Part shown: positions 1-11,210 of the stretch, piece by piece
Position numbering within the stretch: the stretch's first letter is position 1
Layout of the letters: each line of letters starts with the position of its first letter
Assembly: GCF_014839805.1 (NCBI RefSeq)
Contig: NC_051131.1
Coordinates: 10,652,913-10,716,912, forward strand
Source of the DNA: Manduca sexta
Taxonomy: Eukaryota; Arthropoda; Insecta; Lepidoptera; Sphingidae
Direction of reading: 5' to 3'
DNA length: 64,000 nt
Position numbers and translations under genes: made by a program
Notes under the pieces: model-generated
What the model saw: the letters and a program-made list of their open reading frames with translations, nothing else
The model's database searches: none
What the model was told of the DNA's origin: nothing

Positions 1-1467
1 TACATTCAAACGCAGCGAAGTGGAACAATCGTAATTTCGCAAACAAAAATCATTGAAGTCAACAATAAAAATGTACGCGATCTGTTTATATAGACCGTTG
101 GACGAAATCCAATATAAGTTCGCTTGACGTCTCAACTTTGTAAACATCTCGAATTCTATCCCAAAAGGCTATCGAGTTCAAAGCAACGTCTCGACTCGTC
201 GGAGTATTTAATTCAAACTTAATTTCAGTGAAAAGATTATACACCACGGGAAGGGATGATTGATTTAATTATTCTGCTCTTGAGACGTGTCCTCTCTATA
301 ATTACGCTTCATTACTTAAGCATCGCTTTATACTGACTAATTACTTAATAAATGTAAAGAGTTATTTCCATCGCAAACTCGAACCGGAGTGTAATCAAAG
401 TTAAACGGAAAGTGAATTATAGACGGCAGATTAATAAGATATAAAGATGTTGTTTCTCAGGTCTTCTGTCAGTATGTAAACATCCTGCCATTTACCTAAA
501 ATAAATATTTATTATAAATTGCAGTGCATTAAGTATTTTTAGTGCCTACACAACAAGAAAGCTACGGGCAGATGGAGATTTATTTTAGTTGAAATCTAAG
601 ATATAGAAATGAGATATTGCATTTAATATGAAAGGCCATTACAGATACTTTTTATCTATTCATCCACATTATTTTTCTTCTCTGTCTAACCTATTTTGCG
701 TCTCTCTTCAAGCCAGAGTTTTCGATATGCATAACTGAAGATGCAGCATTTTCCTTTAAGTTCAAAGTTAGCTAAGAATTTAAAAGCTGTGACTACGGGC
801 TCTCTTAGTAGTAGAATAATACCTATCCTGTTTCTCTGGATAATCTCCAGAAAAATGGGTCACGGGCTCCCCTTTCTAAAGGGACGCCCGCGTTACGATA
901 AAAGTTAGAACAACTTTTGTTTTGTGATGCTCTCTAGCTAAAGCTGCCTGCCTCGGATCGATAATTCTGTCATAAATGTAACAAAGAAGCGTCAGGTCAG
1001 TGGAACATGAAATAATAAATTACAATATATTGCTGGATCACTATTACAATGTTTTACTTAATTTTTTAGCACAAATTGAATTATATTTATCACATAATTC
1101 AATTTTTTTTTTGTTTGTAAAATTGCAATAATTCAGAAATATAAATAAATCATGACTTAAGTTTTTAAAATTTTACGAACATGAAAAATTTTAATCTCAT
1201 TTTTCTGGCATAAGTAAAAAATAACATAGGAGCTTGCAATAGTGAACTAGTGATATGGCAGTAAAGGCCCAATAAATATAGAAATGTAGATGTTCTAAGT
1301 ACCTACCTGCTACTGATTATATTCATCGCAAATAATGGTGATGAGATTGTATCTTAAATTTTGAAAATTATCTCAATTTTTAATCCAATAATAAAACCAA
1401 AAACAAAACATAAATATTCGTGAAATTACACATTAAAAATATATCATTTCAATATTTGGTAAATAGT
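1..1467. other. Gene-free AT-rich stretch
   Basis: No open frame of credible length or composition is seen. The stretch is AT-rich with poly-T and poly-A tracts (for example near 1105-1115). Its one recognisable item is a diverged interspersed-repeat piece at about 1171-1275, listed separately. Confidence 0.6.
1171..1275 (+). repeat. Interspersed repeat fragment, 'ACATGAAAA-TTTTAATCTC' family
   Basis: The segment has the order 'TTTTACGAACATG', 'TTTTAATCTCATTTTT', 'ATAACATAGGAGC', 'GCAATAGTGAAC', 'AAAGGCCCAATA'. The same ordered words recur at about 37121-37216 and 44337-44432, and in part at 12024-12078 and, inverted, at 31030-31080. Recurrence at unrelated sites shows a dispersed repeat. 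I cannot assign it to a named transposon class and see no coding capacity in any copy. Confidence 0.6.
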
Positions 1468-1673
1468 ACACATACATAGACATAGGTGCAACCCGTTCCG
1501 TCCCATGATGTGTTAGGGAACGAACCGATTGCCATGTCGGGCACAAATTCCAGACTCCGGGCTAATATTGAATAGAAAAACCCAATATTACTTTTACCGA
1601 CCTGGGATTCGAACCCAGAACCTCAGAGCTGTGTTAAACCGCGCATGCACCATTAATACGCCACCAAAGCAGT
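1468..1673 (-). mobile_element. tRNA-headed SINE (family 1), degenerate
   Basis: Read on the minus strand, a tRNA-like head (1661-1673 and leftward) carries a B box close to GGTTCGAATCC ('GGGATTCGAACCC' on the plus strand at about 1606). It is followed by the body words 'CCGGAGTCTGGAATTTGTGCCCGA' in diverged form and a 3' end near 1468. It shares its body with the copies at 5748, 12780, 32051 and 56440. Substitutions and the lack of clear target-site duplications mark an old insertion. SINEs of this kind are transcribed by RNA polymerase III and moved by a partner LINE (family knowledge); they code for no protein. Confidence 0.85.
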
Positions 1674-3000
1674 TTTTGTTATAGTAATTTCAAAATTTTG
1701 TCATTTTAATGCGTTTCCAACAAATATCAAATTCCTTTTACTAACGGAAAAAACATCTAATTTGGATGCAATCAGTTACTTTGTATCCTGTGGCAATGGC
1801 CAGTGGTCCGCACAAATAGGGGACATAAATGTGAATGGATGTTAACGTGTTTTTTTACGAGCTACGGTCAACACGTTTTGTTTGCGACCGCTGGATGCCA
1901 ATATCTTTATTCCACAACCCTCGAAGTGGATTGTGGTGAATAAGATTTTTTTATCTAGTAAGGAATTTTTTGTCATACAGTTAAAATGTTTGCGAACTCT
2001 GGTATTTATTTGAAAAATTTACATCATGTTTGCAATGAGTTTCAAGGCACGGTTGGTGGTACGAATATTTTTACACATAAAACCTTATCAAAATCATTCT
2101 GTAAATTATTTAAACATGTAGAAAATTCTGGAAAAAAAACAGAACTTCGAACCAGAATCCTCGTGTTCCTATACACGAAATCAAACAAATAAGATCACAG
2201 TGGAATGACAAAGGTAATTTATTTATACAATTTGCCGTCGGTGGGGGAGCTGGAGTCAACATCGACTCGCTATCGACATGTTTGCACAGCGTCACGGCCA
2301 TTGTACTGATGCTTTTTTTCCTGATGGCTTTCACCCATAAAAATTCGCGTGTGGAAAATGTGTGCCCATTCTCAGAGTTAAACATTTTAAATCAATTTAG
2401 ACGGAAGGATGGGAAGTCAATATATTTTTTTAGATATTTTTTTCGTCGATTTACGATGACTATATACGGTTCTATAAAACGTACATATACCTTAATTCTG
2501 ACGAATTAATAAGGCACCGAGAATTAGGTCATTAATTAAACCATAATCATTGGTATATAGAATGTTAATTTGCTTCTTATTATGCTATTCTTTTATTTCA
2601 AACAATTATTCTTTATAATAACACACACAAACATAAAATCTGTTGTCTCATACATAACTGCATAAAATGTTCAATATCGGTCGTCCGTCCAGCCCCGGGG
2701 CCTATTGTCATGTCGCATTAACTGAATCGCATCATAACTCCCGATAATCTACGTTTATTGGCTCCGTTCGATGGCTTATTACACTCTTCAAACATGTATA
2801 GCTAACCTAAATCAACAAGGGTTTATATGTAATAACATGAGTGCTTTGTGGATTTTTTTAGCAATTGATGAAGAATATGTTTTAATTGTTATTGATTTAT
2901 CAGTTAATGACATAATTATGGCGTTTAAGTATTGTTTGTAATAATATCTATTGTAGTCGAATTGTTGGATCTCTACAAAATATAATTAAACGTAATGATT

Positions 3001-3185
3001 TCTTATGTTTACGCGAATGTTAGACATTGAAATAAAAACTATTATTTAGCTGTTAGACTAACAACAGCTAAAATATTTTTTATATTGTATGCCTGTAAAA
3101 TGTAAAATGTACCTCAGTCCGCCCTGTAACCACGAAGGCTGTAAAGTCTTCATTGGGAGAAAATTATAAAAAATACTTTTTATTG
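3001..3185 (+). repeat. Dispersed repeat, 'ACGCGAATGTTAGACATT' family
   Basis: The segment opens with TCTTATGTTTACGCGAATGT and TAGACATTGAAATAAAA. After a divergent middle it contains 'CACGAAGGCTGTAAAGTCTTCATTGGGAG' in essence and 'AAAATTATAA'. The copy at 4699-4848 matches it in the same order, including the middle, so both descend from one variant. The inverted copy at 30863-30968 has a shorter, foldback middle. No open frame is present. It is probably a non-autonomous element or the 3' end of one. Confidence 0.6.
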
Positions 3186-4698
3186 TAATTTACAATTAAA
3201 CGTTATAAAGAAAATAGAATTAGCACGATTAGTATTTAAACAATGAGCATACAACCAAAATACTATAAAAACAAATAATTTTGTAAAAAGAAACACATTT
3301 CTAAGTTCTATAACTTTTTAATTATAATTATGAGTTCCGGTCAGTTAAACTGATATTTATCAGTTCCAGTTAATTACACCGGGTGATAAAGCAGCATAAT
3401 TAATACGACATTTGCTAATTTCAGCGGCGTGTAGCGATAATTTTCCATTTATTGGGAACAAAAGCGTTATCGCTGGTAGTACAATCACGATCGAGTATTA
3501 TACTAAAGACGATTCATTATTAGAGAGCCGTTACAGAGGCCATAATCGGCAGTTATCGCCCTTTTATAGCGGATTTTATGAGAGGAACTATTCACCCAAG
3601 AAATGTACTTGTTTTTATCCTTTTGTAGTTCTTGTTGGAACTAATTATGTATATACGAACGGTATACGTATAAGTTATGTTTGATAAAAGTTATGCTGGC
3701 AACGTCCTTGTTTTTTGTTTTAATATTTTATTATACACAAAACAGATTACAATTTTTATAAAAATATACATACAATTACACAGTTTTAATCTCGATTGTA
3801 TTCCAAGATATGTTTACACAGAAACTAAAATGAGCTAGACGTTAAACTTATACAAAATAAAGTGGGTAAAATTAAATTACAATTACCGTATACAAAGTAC
3901 AGACTACAAAATAAGCAAATCCGCAACTATTACAGAGTTATTTAAATATAAATTTAATAATACAAATATTATATTAATGTTTATAACGTTTAAGATTATG
4001 TTTTGTAGTCCCTTTACTATATGTTTTAAAAATATTTATGAAATATGAATCTCGTTCTTAGTACTATTATTTACCTTTGTAAATATAAATAATATGTTTC
4101 CATGAATAAAAAAATCCTGGTTTACGAAATAATATAATTGACTCCAATAGGATGAGTTTGTAAAATTAACGTTGTTAAGGCTAAAAATATAAGCCTACTT
4201 TGCTTACAGCTAAACAAACATCCTAACCGAGCAACGAAAGAACTAAAAATAAGACTGATATTTAAAACATAATAAAAACACGCAAAGGAAACCGCCTCAA
4301 AAAGCCCACCCCGTTTTCCTATTAAGACGTAATAGTTGTTTACAACTGGTACTCGCTGTGCGTTTACAATATATTACGAGCTTGTCGGCAATAAAAAAGG
4401 GGTAAGAAATAAAATGAATAAAGAAAAAAAAACGTTAAAATAAAGGAGGCCCGGAATATATACGACTTCCTTGAGGAAATAATAATGCTGTTTGCAATTC
4501 ATTTAGCTGGCTACCTGGTTACCCCCGAGTTTGGAGGGAACAACGCGCTTGGTATTTTTAACGGCCCCTGTACGGCGCGATTTTTCTTGGAGGGTCGCGA
4601 TTTTTATTTCAAACCCTTTACTTTTAGAAATCAAAGTTCGGACGCGGTGTATTCGAATAAAGGCGCAACTTACTTTTATATTCGTTTGCATAATAATT

Positions 4699-4848
4699 TC
4701 TTATGTTAACGTGAATGTTGGACATTACAATAAAACTATTTTGTACATATATGGCGGTTTTGAAGCATGACACGAAGCCTACGAAGTCTTTGAATCATCG
4801 AGAGAAAATTATAATATAAAAAACGCAATAAAATCCGGATAATAGTTG
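4699..4848 (+). repeat. Dispersed repeat, 'ACGCGAATGTTAGACATT' family, second copy
   Basis: It begins TCTTATGTTAACGTGAATGT and TGGACATTACAATAAAA, then 'CACGAAGCCTACGAAGTCTT', 'GAGAGAAAATTATAA', and ends 'CGCAATAAAATCCGGATAA'. The end matches one arm of the foldback copy near 30863-30896 (GGATTTTATCGCGGG inverted). It is diverged from the 3001 copy and therefore old. Confidence 0.6.
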
Positions 4849-5440
4849 TATTTTAGAAATTCGTTTCTTTTATAGTGATGTTAGTGAATATATAAATGCT
4901 AGGATTAATAACATGTAATAATATGTAAGTTATTTGCCCTTTTTAATGGAAAATTATAGAAATCGCCCACATAACTTTACATGTTTTTTTTCATTTCATT
5001 TACGGGAACTTTTTTAAAAATCTCCCATTACTAACCAGTTTTAACATTACATACTTTAAAAAAGATACAAAAAAATACCTAAAGTTGAATTTTCATTTTC
5101 GAATTACAACCTTTTTATCTTCTCGCAAAGCTGACAAATGGCATGTCGCTCAGGAGAAATCAAAGCGCAAAGACAATCCGGCTTGCTTACATTTAAAAAA
5201 CGTAATTGTAACTAACCGCCCCTTTTTATTAATTTACCTCATTTATTCCCGCCATCCCCCGTCACGTCTGAGGAAAGAGTACAACTGACGACTTTTGTAT
5301 AAAATATTCATGGTGCACCGGTAAAGAAAAATCTTGGAGAATTTATTGTAAAGAATTTGTAAAATATTCTGGTGGATTTTGGTATTTAAAATAGTTAATG
5401 TATTTTTACATATTAAAATTAATAATAAAATCGCATAAGC

Positions 5441-5667
5441 CCTCTTTGTGAATTTATCGTTCGCTTTAACGGTTAAGGAAAACATCGTGAGGAAACCTGC
5501 ACATCTGAGAAGTTGTCTATAGGAATTTCGAAGGTGTGTGAAGTCTACCAATCCGCACTAGGCCAGCGTGGTGGACTAAGGCTTAATCCCTCTCAGTAGT
5601 AGAGCAGGTCCGTGCTCAGCAGTGGGCAAGTATATAATACAGGGCTGATATTATTATTATTATTATA
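5441..5667 (+). mobile_element. tRNA-derived SINE with ATT tail (family 2), 5'-truncated
   Basis: Reading in the sense direction, it starts inside the body ('CTTTGTGAATTTATCGTTCG') and continues through 'AACATCGTGAGGAAACCTGC', 'AGTCTACCAATCCGCACTAG' and 'CAGCAGTGGGCAAGTATATA'. It ends in a (TTA)n tail at 5650-5667. The tRNA-like head seen in the copies at 43381, 48796 and 25157 is missing. Loss of the 5' end with an intact simple-repeat tail is typical of incomplete reverse transcription. Several other copies lie in this window. Confidence 0.9.
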
Positions 5668-5747
5668 AGCCTAAGGCAAACTTACTCACGCAACTGGGGC
5701 ACAAAAGTAAAAATCTTGGCAAGTTCGCATCATTATGTTTCTAATTA

Positions 5748-5980
5748 CACACACCACAACATCACGCATTTATCCCTGAAGGGGTATGCAGAGGCGCAAA
5801 CAAGACACCAACTTTTCACCAAGTGTGTTCTGTCCCATGATGTGATAGAGGACGGGCCTATCGCCACATCGGGTACAAATTCCAGAGTCCGGGCTGATAC
5901 TGAGCCGAAAAACCCAAATATCAATTTGCCCGACCCGGAATTCGTACCCAGGACCTCAGAGCGTTACCGTACCGTTGCAA
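5748..5980 (-). mobile_element. tRNA-headed SINE (family 1), head partly lost
   Basis: From the right end leftward on the minus strand there is a remnant B box ('GGAATTCGTACCC' on plus), the body words 'CAGAGTCCGGGCTGATACTG' and 'TCGCCACATCGGGTACAAAT' (plus), and the 3' part 'ATTTATCCCTGAAGGGGTAT' (plus). The A-box part of the head is missing beyond about 5980. A 150-codon open frame at 5716-6168 runs through this SINE and is therefore not a gene. Confidence 0.88.
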
Positions 5981-6440
5981 TTTTAATTAATACAATATTA
6001 TTAGTGGCTTCTATTACAAGCCACACTAAAAACACCAGACTATATAACAGTTATAAGTTTGTCAAATACACCACAGATTCTTACTTTTTTACGAATCGCA
6101 AACGACCAAAAAAACATCCAATTCATTTCACTCACGTAAAGATTGACCTTAAGATACAATTACAGTAAAGACGATCGAATATCGAGTCCCTGTGAATATT
6201 TGAGAAGCTCCTTGAAGAAGTCTCAAGAGGATCGTGAGAGTCATTTAAAACGGCTTGATGAGCAATCGAGTTTTCGACAGACAGACCTTGTCTAAACAAG
6301 ATTGATGGATTGTATAGGTTCAAAGCAAAATGTACTATACCTACATAGGCATAAAATATATTGTTTATGGGTCACTGGATATCCAAGAAATTTCGCTTTA
6401 TGTTATTTACTTTTTAAAGTTCATTACAGACTCAATGGTA

Positions 6441-6792
6441 CAACCTCAACGGAGATCAGCCAGGTACGCAGTATGTATGTATGTAGGTGCACAAGTGTGT
6501 GCGCAATACACAGATGCAATTTCTGTTCCTTCACTCTCATAGTTCAGTAAGTCGGCAATCCGACATGACCGGAGAAAGATCAGGCGCAGGACCAACGGCT
6601 TTACATGCTTTCCGAGGCACGGGGGTATCACACCGCCAACTTCCTGACTTCGAGCTGCGACTGAGTAATTTTTAAGATGGAAAAACCCAGTCATAATTAT
6701 TTTGGCCCGACCCGAGATTCGAACCCAGGACCTCAGCGCGGTAGTCGTAGGTACTTGTACCGTATACAATTATAAGCACGCCATCGAGGCAG
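6441..6792 (-). mobile_element. tRNA-headed SINE with a different body (family 1b), near full length
   Basis: On the minus strand the head begins 'CTGCCTCGATGGCG' near 6792. It has a B box 'GGTTCGAATCTCGG' and then enters the body around 6640 ('GAAGTCAGGAAGTTGGCGG' minus strand). The body includes the plus-strand words 'CCGACATGACCGGAGAAAGA' and 'TTCCTTCACTCTCATAG' and ends near 6441 with 'CAACGGAGATCAGCC'. The head matches family 1 but the body does not, so this is a chimeric relative. The copy at 53608-53791 shares only the body. Confidence 0.85.
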
Positions 6793-6835
6793 TCAGCCAC
6801 TTATGTTCAAATCAGATAAAAAAATCTATTATATC

Positions 6836-7010
6836 GCTTTGAAGCCAATTACTGGAATAAAAAGTATCATATGTGTTAATCCAGGACATGGTCTACCCGT
6901 GTACCAAATTTCATTCAAATCCGTTCATGTGATGTTGCGTTTACTTCTTATAAACACGCAAACATTTTTATAAACTTTCGCATTTATAATAGAGTAAGAT
7001 TTATAAATAC
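6836..7010 (+). repeat. 3' portion of 'CTAGCTTTTGCCCGCGG' family repeat
   Basis: It has the diagnostic order 'GAAGCCAATTACTGGAATAA', 'AAATTTCATTCAAATCCGTTC' in essence, 'AACTTTCGCATTTATAATAG' and a short GTAAGAT end. The same 3' phrases appear at 13421-13690. This repeat is very common in butterflies and moths (general knowledge). I do not commit to a class; a LINE 3' end or its SINE derivative would fit. It abuts the SINE ending at 6792. Confidence 0.7.
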
Positions 7011-9220
7011 AAGCGATGTAGTGGCTCGACGCCAAATAAATCTATTTTTAATTCATTGAATAAATCAAAAATAGACTTACAACTTTGACGACCTTTATTA
7101 TATTAAGAATGTAGTTACAATAAAGTTCTAGCTATCTCAGGGGAGAACATTATTAAAAAACGAATATGGAAACATTAAAATAATGAAAACATTAAGAACA
7201 TTTTGTTAAGTCACAAAATTCCAATTTCAAAATTTATATTATCATTCATTTTTTCATTCATCATTTTAAAATTTATATTAAAATCAATATCAATTTTAAT
7301 TGGAAAACGACTCGTCTGTATTAAGTTGTTAACACGAAATGGCAGTCAGCACAAAATTTAATAAAATCTACTGAACAATGTTTACCACGGTTCATAACTC
7401 AAAGGAAGAAATTAATAAAAATAAAAATCGAGAACGATTACAAAAATGAACATCAGACCGAGTGCCCCTTTTTTTCGAATCATCAAACGGTCCCGGCCGA
7501 GGTCGGCGCTCGCATTCCATCCCGTCCCGTCTGCAACCGTTCCTTTTTTAAATCCCGGTAACAAGCCAATAAATCCCGGCGAATTTTTCTCTCAACCCCA
7601 TGAAAAAGGCTCAGTCCGATTACATCCAAATTTACTTAACACCTACACATTAAGCCGACTAATAAGATAATGCAATTTTCTTATCCGTTGGATACACAGA
7701 GGATGTGCGTCCCATTTTAATCGGGTAATAATTGTATAAAATTGGACCTTGCGGAAATTACGTTATGTAAATTGAATTTCAATTTTGGACCGGCGGCTTC
7801 TTTTGAGCATTACGTTGATTGGTCAGATGAACCTTTTGTGGAAATCAAATAAATAATTTAGTTCGTTAACAGCGCAAACATTGCAGGTAAACAGAAATAG
7901 AGTCGGAGATCGAGTTGGCTGCGCTACTCGAGGACTCTTTTAATTAATTAAGTATATGGAGTGAGTTGAGCATTCGCACACATCTGCAACGCGCTGATTA
8001 GCTTCGTAAAGGGGAGCTTGAAGTTGCTGTGCGAAATTGTAAACTTAGTCATTAACTCATTACCTCTTTCTTCGAGACCTACGTTCCGATCTAAAACAAC
8101 TTTAAATATTACTCTGGATGTTTTTAAGTAAAATATTATGTTCGCGTAGGCACGTTTTAGATAAAAGTATGAACGGAACTTAAAAAAGTTAAATTAGTAT
8201 GAGTTAAGTGTTTTTACTCTGAAATGAAAATCAACGGAGGTTTATATATTATTATTACCAATTTATGTGTTTTAATGTGGAATAATTAGTATGTATTTAT
8301 TTTGATCCAGTTATTCCTCTATAATATTTCGTCACTATTTAAATATATAGATTATTCGTATTACTATATTTATAGTCTACACTCGCAGTTACACGCATAT
8401 TTCGATTACACACATACTTTTAAGGCATTTAATTTGGATAATTTACTATCCTTTTCTAAGGCACGTGTTCAATAAACAAATCTCTCACGTTTACGAGACG
8501 GTAGATATAAATTTATTACCGAACTTGCCCTACGTATGACCTAAACACAACTCTAGCTACACATCACTCTAGACATTTATTGGGCATCTAACTTCGAAAT
8601 TTAAATGTAGGTGACATTTCAGGTCGATGTAAATAAATTATTGAGCCCAAGACAGGACTTAAGATTGGTCTCTTATTACAAATTCACTTTGGTTGATTCA
8701 GGGATCCCCATTAGCAATATCCATTGAGACATCAACTAATTAGATTTTGACAGTAAACACCTGTCAGTGGTCGATGGGGAGTAATCAGGTTTTCGTGGTC
8801 CGTTTGACCGACAACGGTCAGTCGATCCGGTCGATTGATTAGTTATTTCGTTCGTGAAAATGTCGACTGACCCAATTTGGACGTGGTCTGATACCCGATT
8901 GGCCGCTGAAGGGTTGTGTTAGCTGAAATGTTTACTGTGGAATTTTATCTGATCATTGAGTTATGCCGTAAATTTATTGTGCTCTATTGTGTTGCTGTTG
9001 CCTGGTGAGATACATAAATAAACAACAACACGTCCTGATATAGTAGCAAGAAAGAAAAAGGATTCGTCATAGATACAAAACAAAGAATGATTAAAATAAA
9101 AAAAAGAAACAAAAAACATCATTAAAATGTTACCTATCTTTATCGATGGCTCAATAGTATAATTAGTGCCTTTTCATAAGCACGAGCGTTAAGCACTTAA
9201 TATCGATAGTACTAATTTTA
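7011..9220. other. Gene-free stretch with conserved-looking segments
   Basis: No gene is supported. The 7440-7640 segment is less AT-rich, with two AATCCCGG words (about 7551 and 7573) and an ATG-started 74-codon frame that shows no recognisable domain. The 8700-8930 segment is palindrome-rich and listed separately. The rest is AT-rich unique sequence. Confidence 0.5.
8745..8925. promoter_or_regulatory. Candidate cis-regulatory block rich in inverted repeats
   Basis: Two perfect dyads lie close together: GACAG-N7-CTGTC (8749-8765) and TGACCG-ACAA-CGGTCA (8805-8820). GTCGAT words are repeated at about 8770, 8822 and 8832. The block has no repeat-family similarity and a higher GC content than its surroundings. 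Such clusters fit an enhancer bound by dimeric factors, but this rests on pattern alone. Confidence 0.3.
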
Positions 9221-9250
9221 ACCGACTTCAAAAAAAAGGAGGAGGTTATA
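9221..9250 (+). repeat. Terminal motif of a lepidopteran repeat (ACCGACTTCAAAA...GGAGGAGG)
   Basis: The sequence ACCGACTTC, an A-run, then GGAGGAGGTTA is a phrase that recurs widely in lepidopteran genomes as the end of a dispersed element (general knowledge). The inverted counterpart is at 36248-36283. I see no larger body shared by the two places, so only the terminus is called. Confidence 0.55.
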
Positions 9251-11152
9251 TTACCATTTATTTGGGGCCATAGATTAGAGTCTGACTTTGTATATGGTCG
9301 GCTTATACATTAATGCGACGAGTGGAATTTCTCAAAAGTTGTGAATAGACTTTCGGTCATTATATACTTACTGTGCTTTTTTCATAAACTAAGTAGCCTC
9401 AAGCACATAAAATTTCATTATATAATCACTGCAAGCCATATGCTTCAAAACAGAAGCCCGAGAGTGATCACAACACACTAAGTCGCAATGAACCATGGAC
9501 CTTGTCACAATAAATCTGCAGTAGGTACAAATGCTTCATATTCATCATCGGACGAGCAGATTAATTATTACTATTCACCACTCGTAAGCGCAGAAGGCGC
9601 TCGCGATTTGCAATACGTCACCGGTAAATATGGCAACACTTATTCCACAATTTATATGGGGGGAGAGTGGGGCAACGGGGACACTTGGCAATAAATCTAA
9701 GCGAAGTGATTTGGTACAAAGCACTCGGCCCAGAGTGTAAGCTCGCCCGGCCAGGAACATCTATTGTGGGTCGAATACCCGCGGAATCCGATAATGCCTG
9801 TGAGATTGTCCCGTCTTTCCTTTAACACCTCTTGATACCACCCTTATATGAACAGCCCCTTGTCTTTGAATTGATAATGTATTGATTTAAGATTACGTAA
9901 ATACTTCAAGTTAAGGTGTTTGTTTGTTAAACAAATTCAATTTTATGATATTATTGTGTAATAATAATGAATAAAAACCATCTACTTTTTATCATAGTAA
10001 ATACTTCAATTCATTTTAAAATATGCCCCAGAAAAAGATATAAATTTTTGTTAAATATAAATTACACTAATTTTGGTTTATAAATAAAAATATGATAGGA
10101 TATGAATGATTAAGAAATATAATATTACTATATGATTTATATCACAAGTCGGTAAGGTTTTCCTTATCATTATTATTGAAATCCTATAAATACATTATTA
10201 TATTAAAAATAAACAGCTGAATATAATACAGCGTTATAATAGTGCACCGCCTGCGCGTCCCTGGCTCGCTTAAACTTAATCTATAAATCAAGAAGTGAAA
10301 CTATTTCGTAATTAGATCGTATTTAGGATGGGGCACAACACCTTCATATACCGGCTCCTTGAGAAAACGCCTCCCAAAGGGTCCGAAGGTAAAGGCTCCA
10401 TTGCCTTTCAAGCACCTCTTTAACGGCTAATATCCTTGGTAAATGGATCTCAAATATTTTACCCCATAACCGTTATGGCAAAACGATATTATCATGTTTA
10501 TTGCTTTTCGGTTAGTACTTGTGTCTTACGAACTTTTTTATTAATACAGAAATATTATTGATTTATTTATTTTTAAAAAACTACGGCTGTGGTTTGTGGA
10601 ATGGTGCAGGGAAAACATCATTTGTGATATGTAAAGAAAAAACTACGTTTTGATTTTAGGAAAAATACGCTAGTATTTACTTTGTTTACATAAACAGAAT
10701 TAAATTATATCTTCCTATAAAAATAAAGATAATTAAGAACAATAGCTAATTGAAAAGAAACATCTTTCTGCGCAAACTTATGAAAACAAAGTAGGAAATA
10801 AACATGTTCAAAAATATGACAAAAATAAAAATAGAAATCCTCTTAACAAAGCGCCATTCTTTCGTTCTGTAAATGCTTTGATGTTTGTACTTAGTGTTTA
10901 ATAAGTTGATCCTATTACAATGTCCAGGTAACGCGTCACAATGGAGTCGCCGGCACGCTAACAAGATTATAACTTTATTTCGTAAATTAATAAAAAGTAG
11001 CGAGCGAGCCGTGCGCTGTTCTCCCCACCTTCCTCGCATGAGTAATATTGTTAATAATTTATAAAGCATTTCTTTTTTACACATATTAGCACTCATTTGT
11101 TCTTGCATGCATTTAGTAAATAGGTATCGTTATTATTTCTGCAATATTTCAA
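9251..11152. other. Gene-free stretch with one possible small ORF
   Basis: The only item of note is a 68-codon ATG-started frame at 9488-9694 in a locally GC-raised patch (9580-9800); see the findings. An AT-rich tract follows at 9840-10240. The patch 10890-11040 is less AT-rich but carries no recognisable feature. Confidence 0.5.
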
Positions 11153-11210
11153 ACACACACATACACGCCTTTTATACCTGAAGGTATAGGCAGAGGTGCA
11201 ACTGATGTAC
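11153..11210 (-). mobile_element. SINE family 1, 3'-end fragment
   Basis: The plus-strand phrase 'ACACACATACACGCC', 'TTTATACCTGAAGGTATAGG', 'CAGAGGTGCAAC' matches the 3' end of the SINE at 5748-5810. Only about 60 bases survive, so it is either strongly 5'-truncated or eroded. Confidence 0.65.

Larger units (their letters stand above)
1674..5440. other. Gene-free stretch with two old foldback-type repeats
   Basis: No coding region is supported; frames here are at most about 90 codons. Two copies of a repeat beginning TTCTTATGTT-ACG-GAATGTT lie at 3001-3185 and 4699-4848. The sequence around 4480-4690 is less AT-rich and repeat-free, so it may be a conserved non-coding segment, but nothing decisive is visible. 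Confidence 0.55.

Noticed and set aside
5716..6168. 150-codon plus-strand frame
   Set aside because: Its first half is an antisense reading of a tRNA-headed SINE, and the rest is AT-rich flank.
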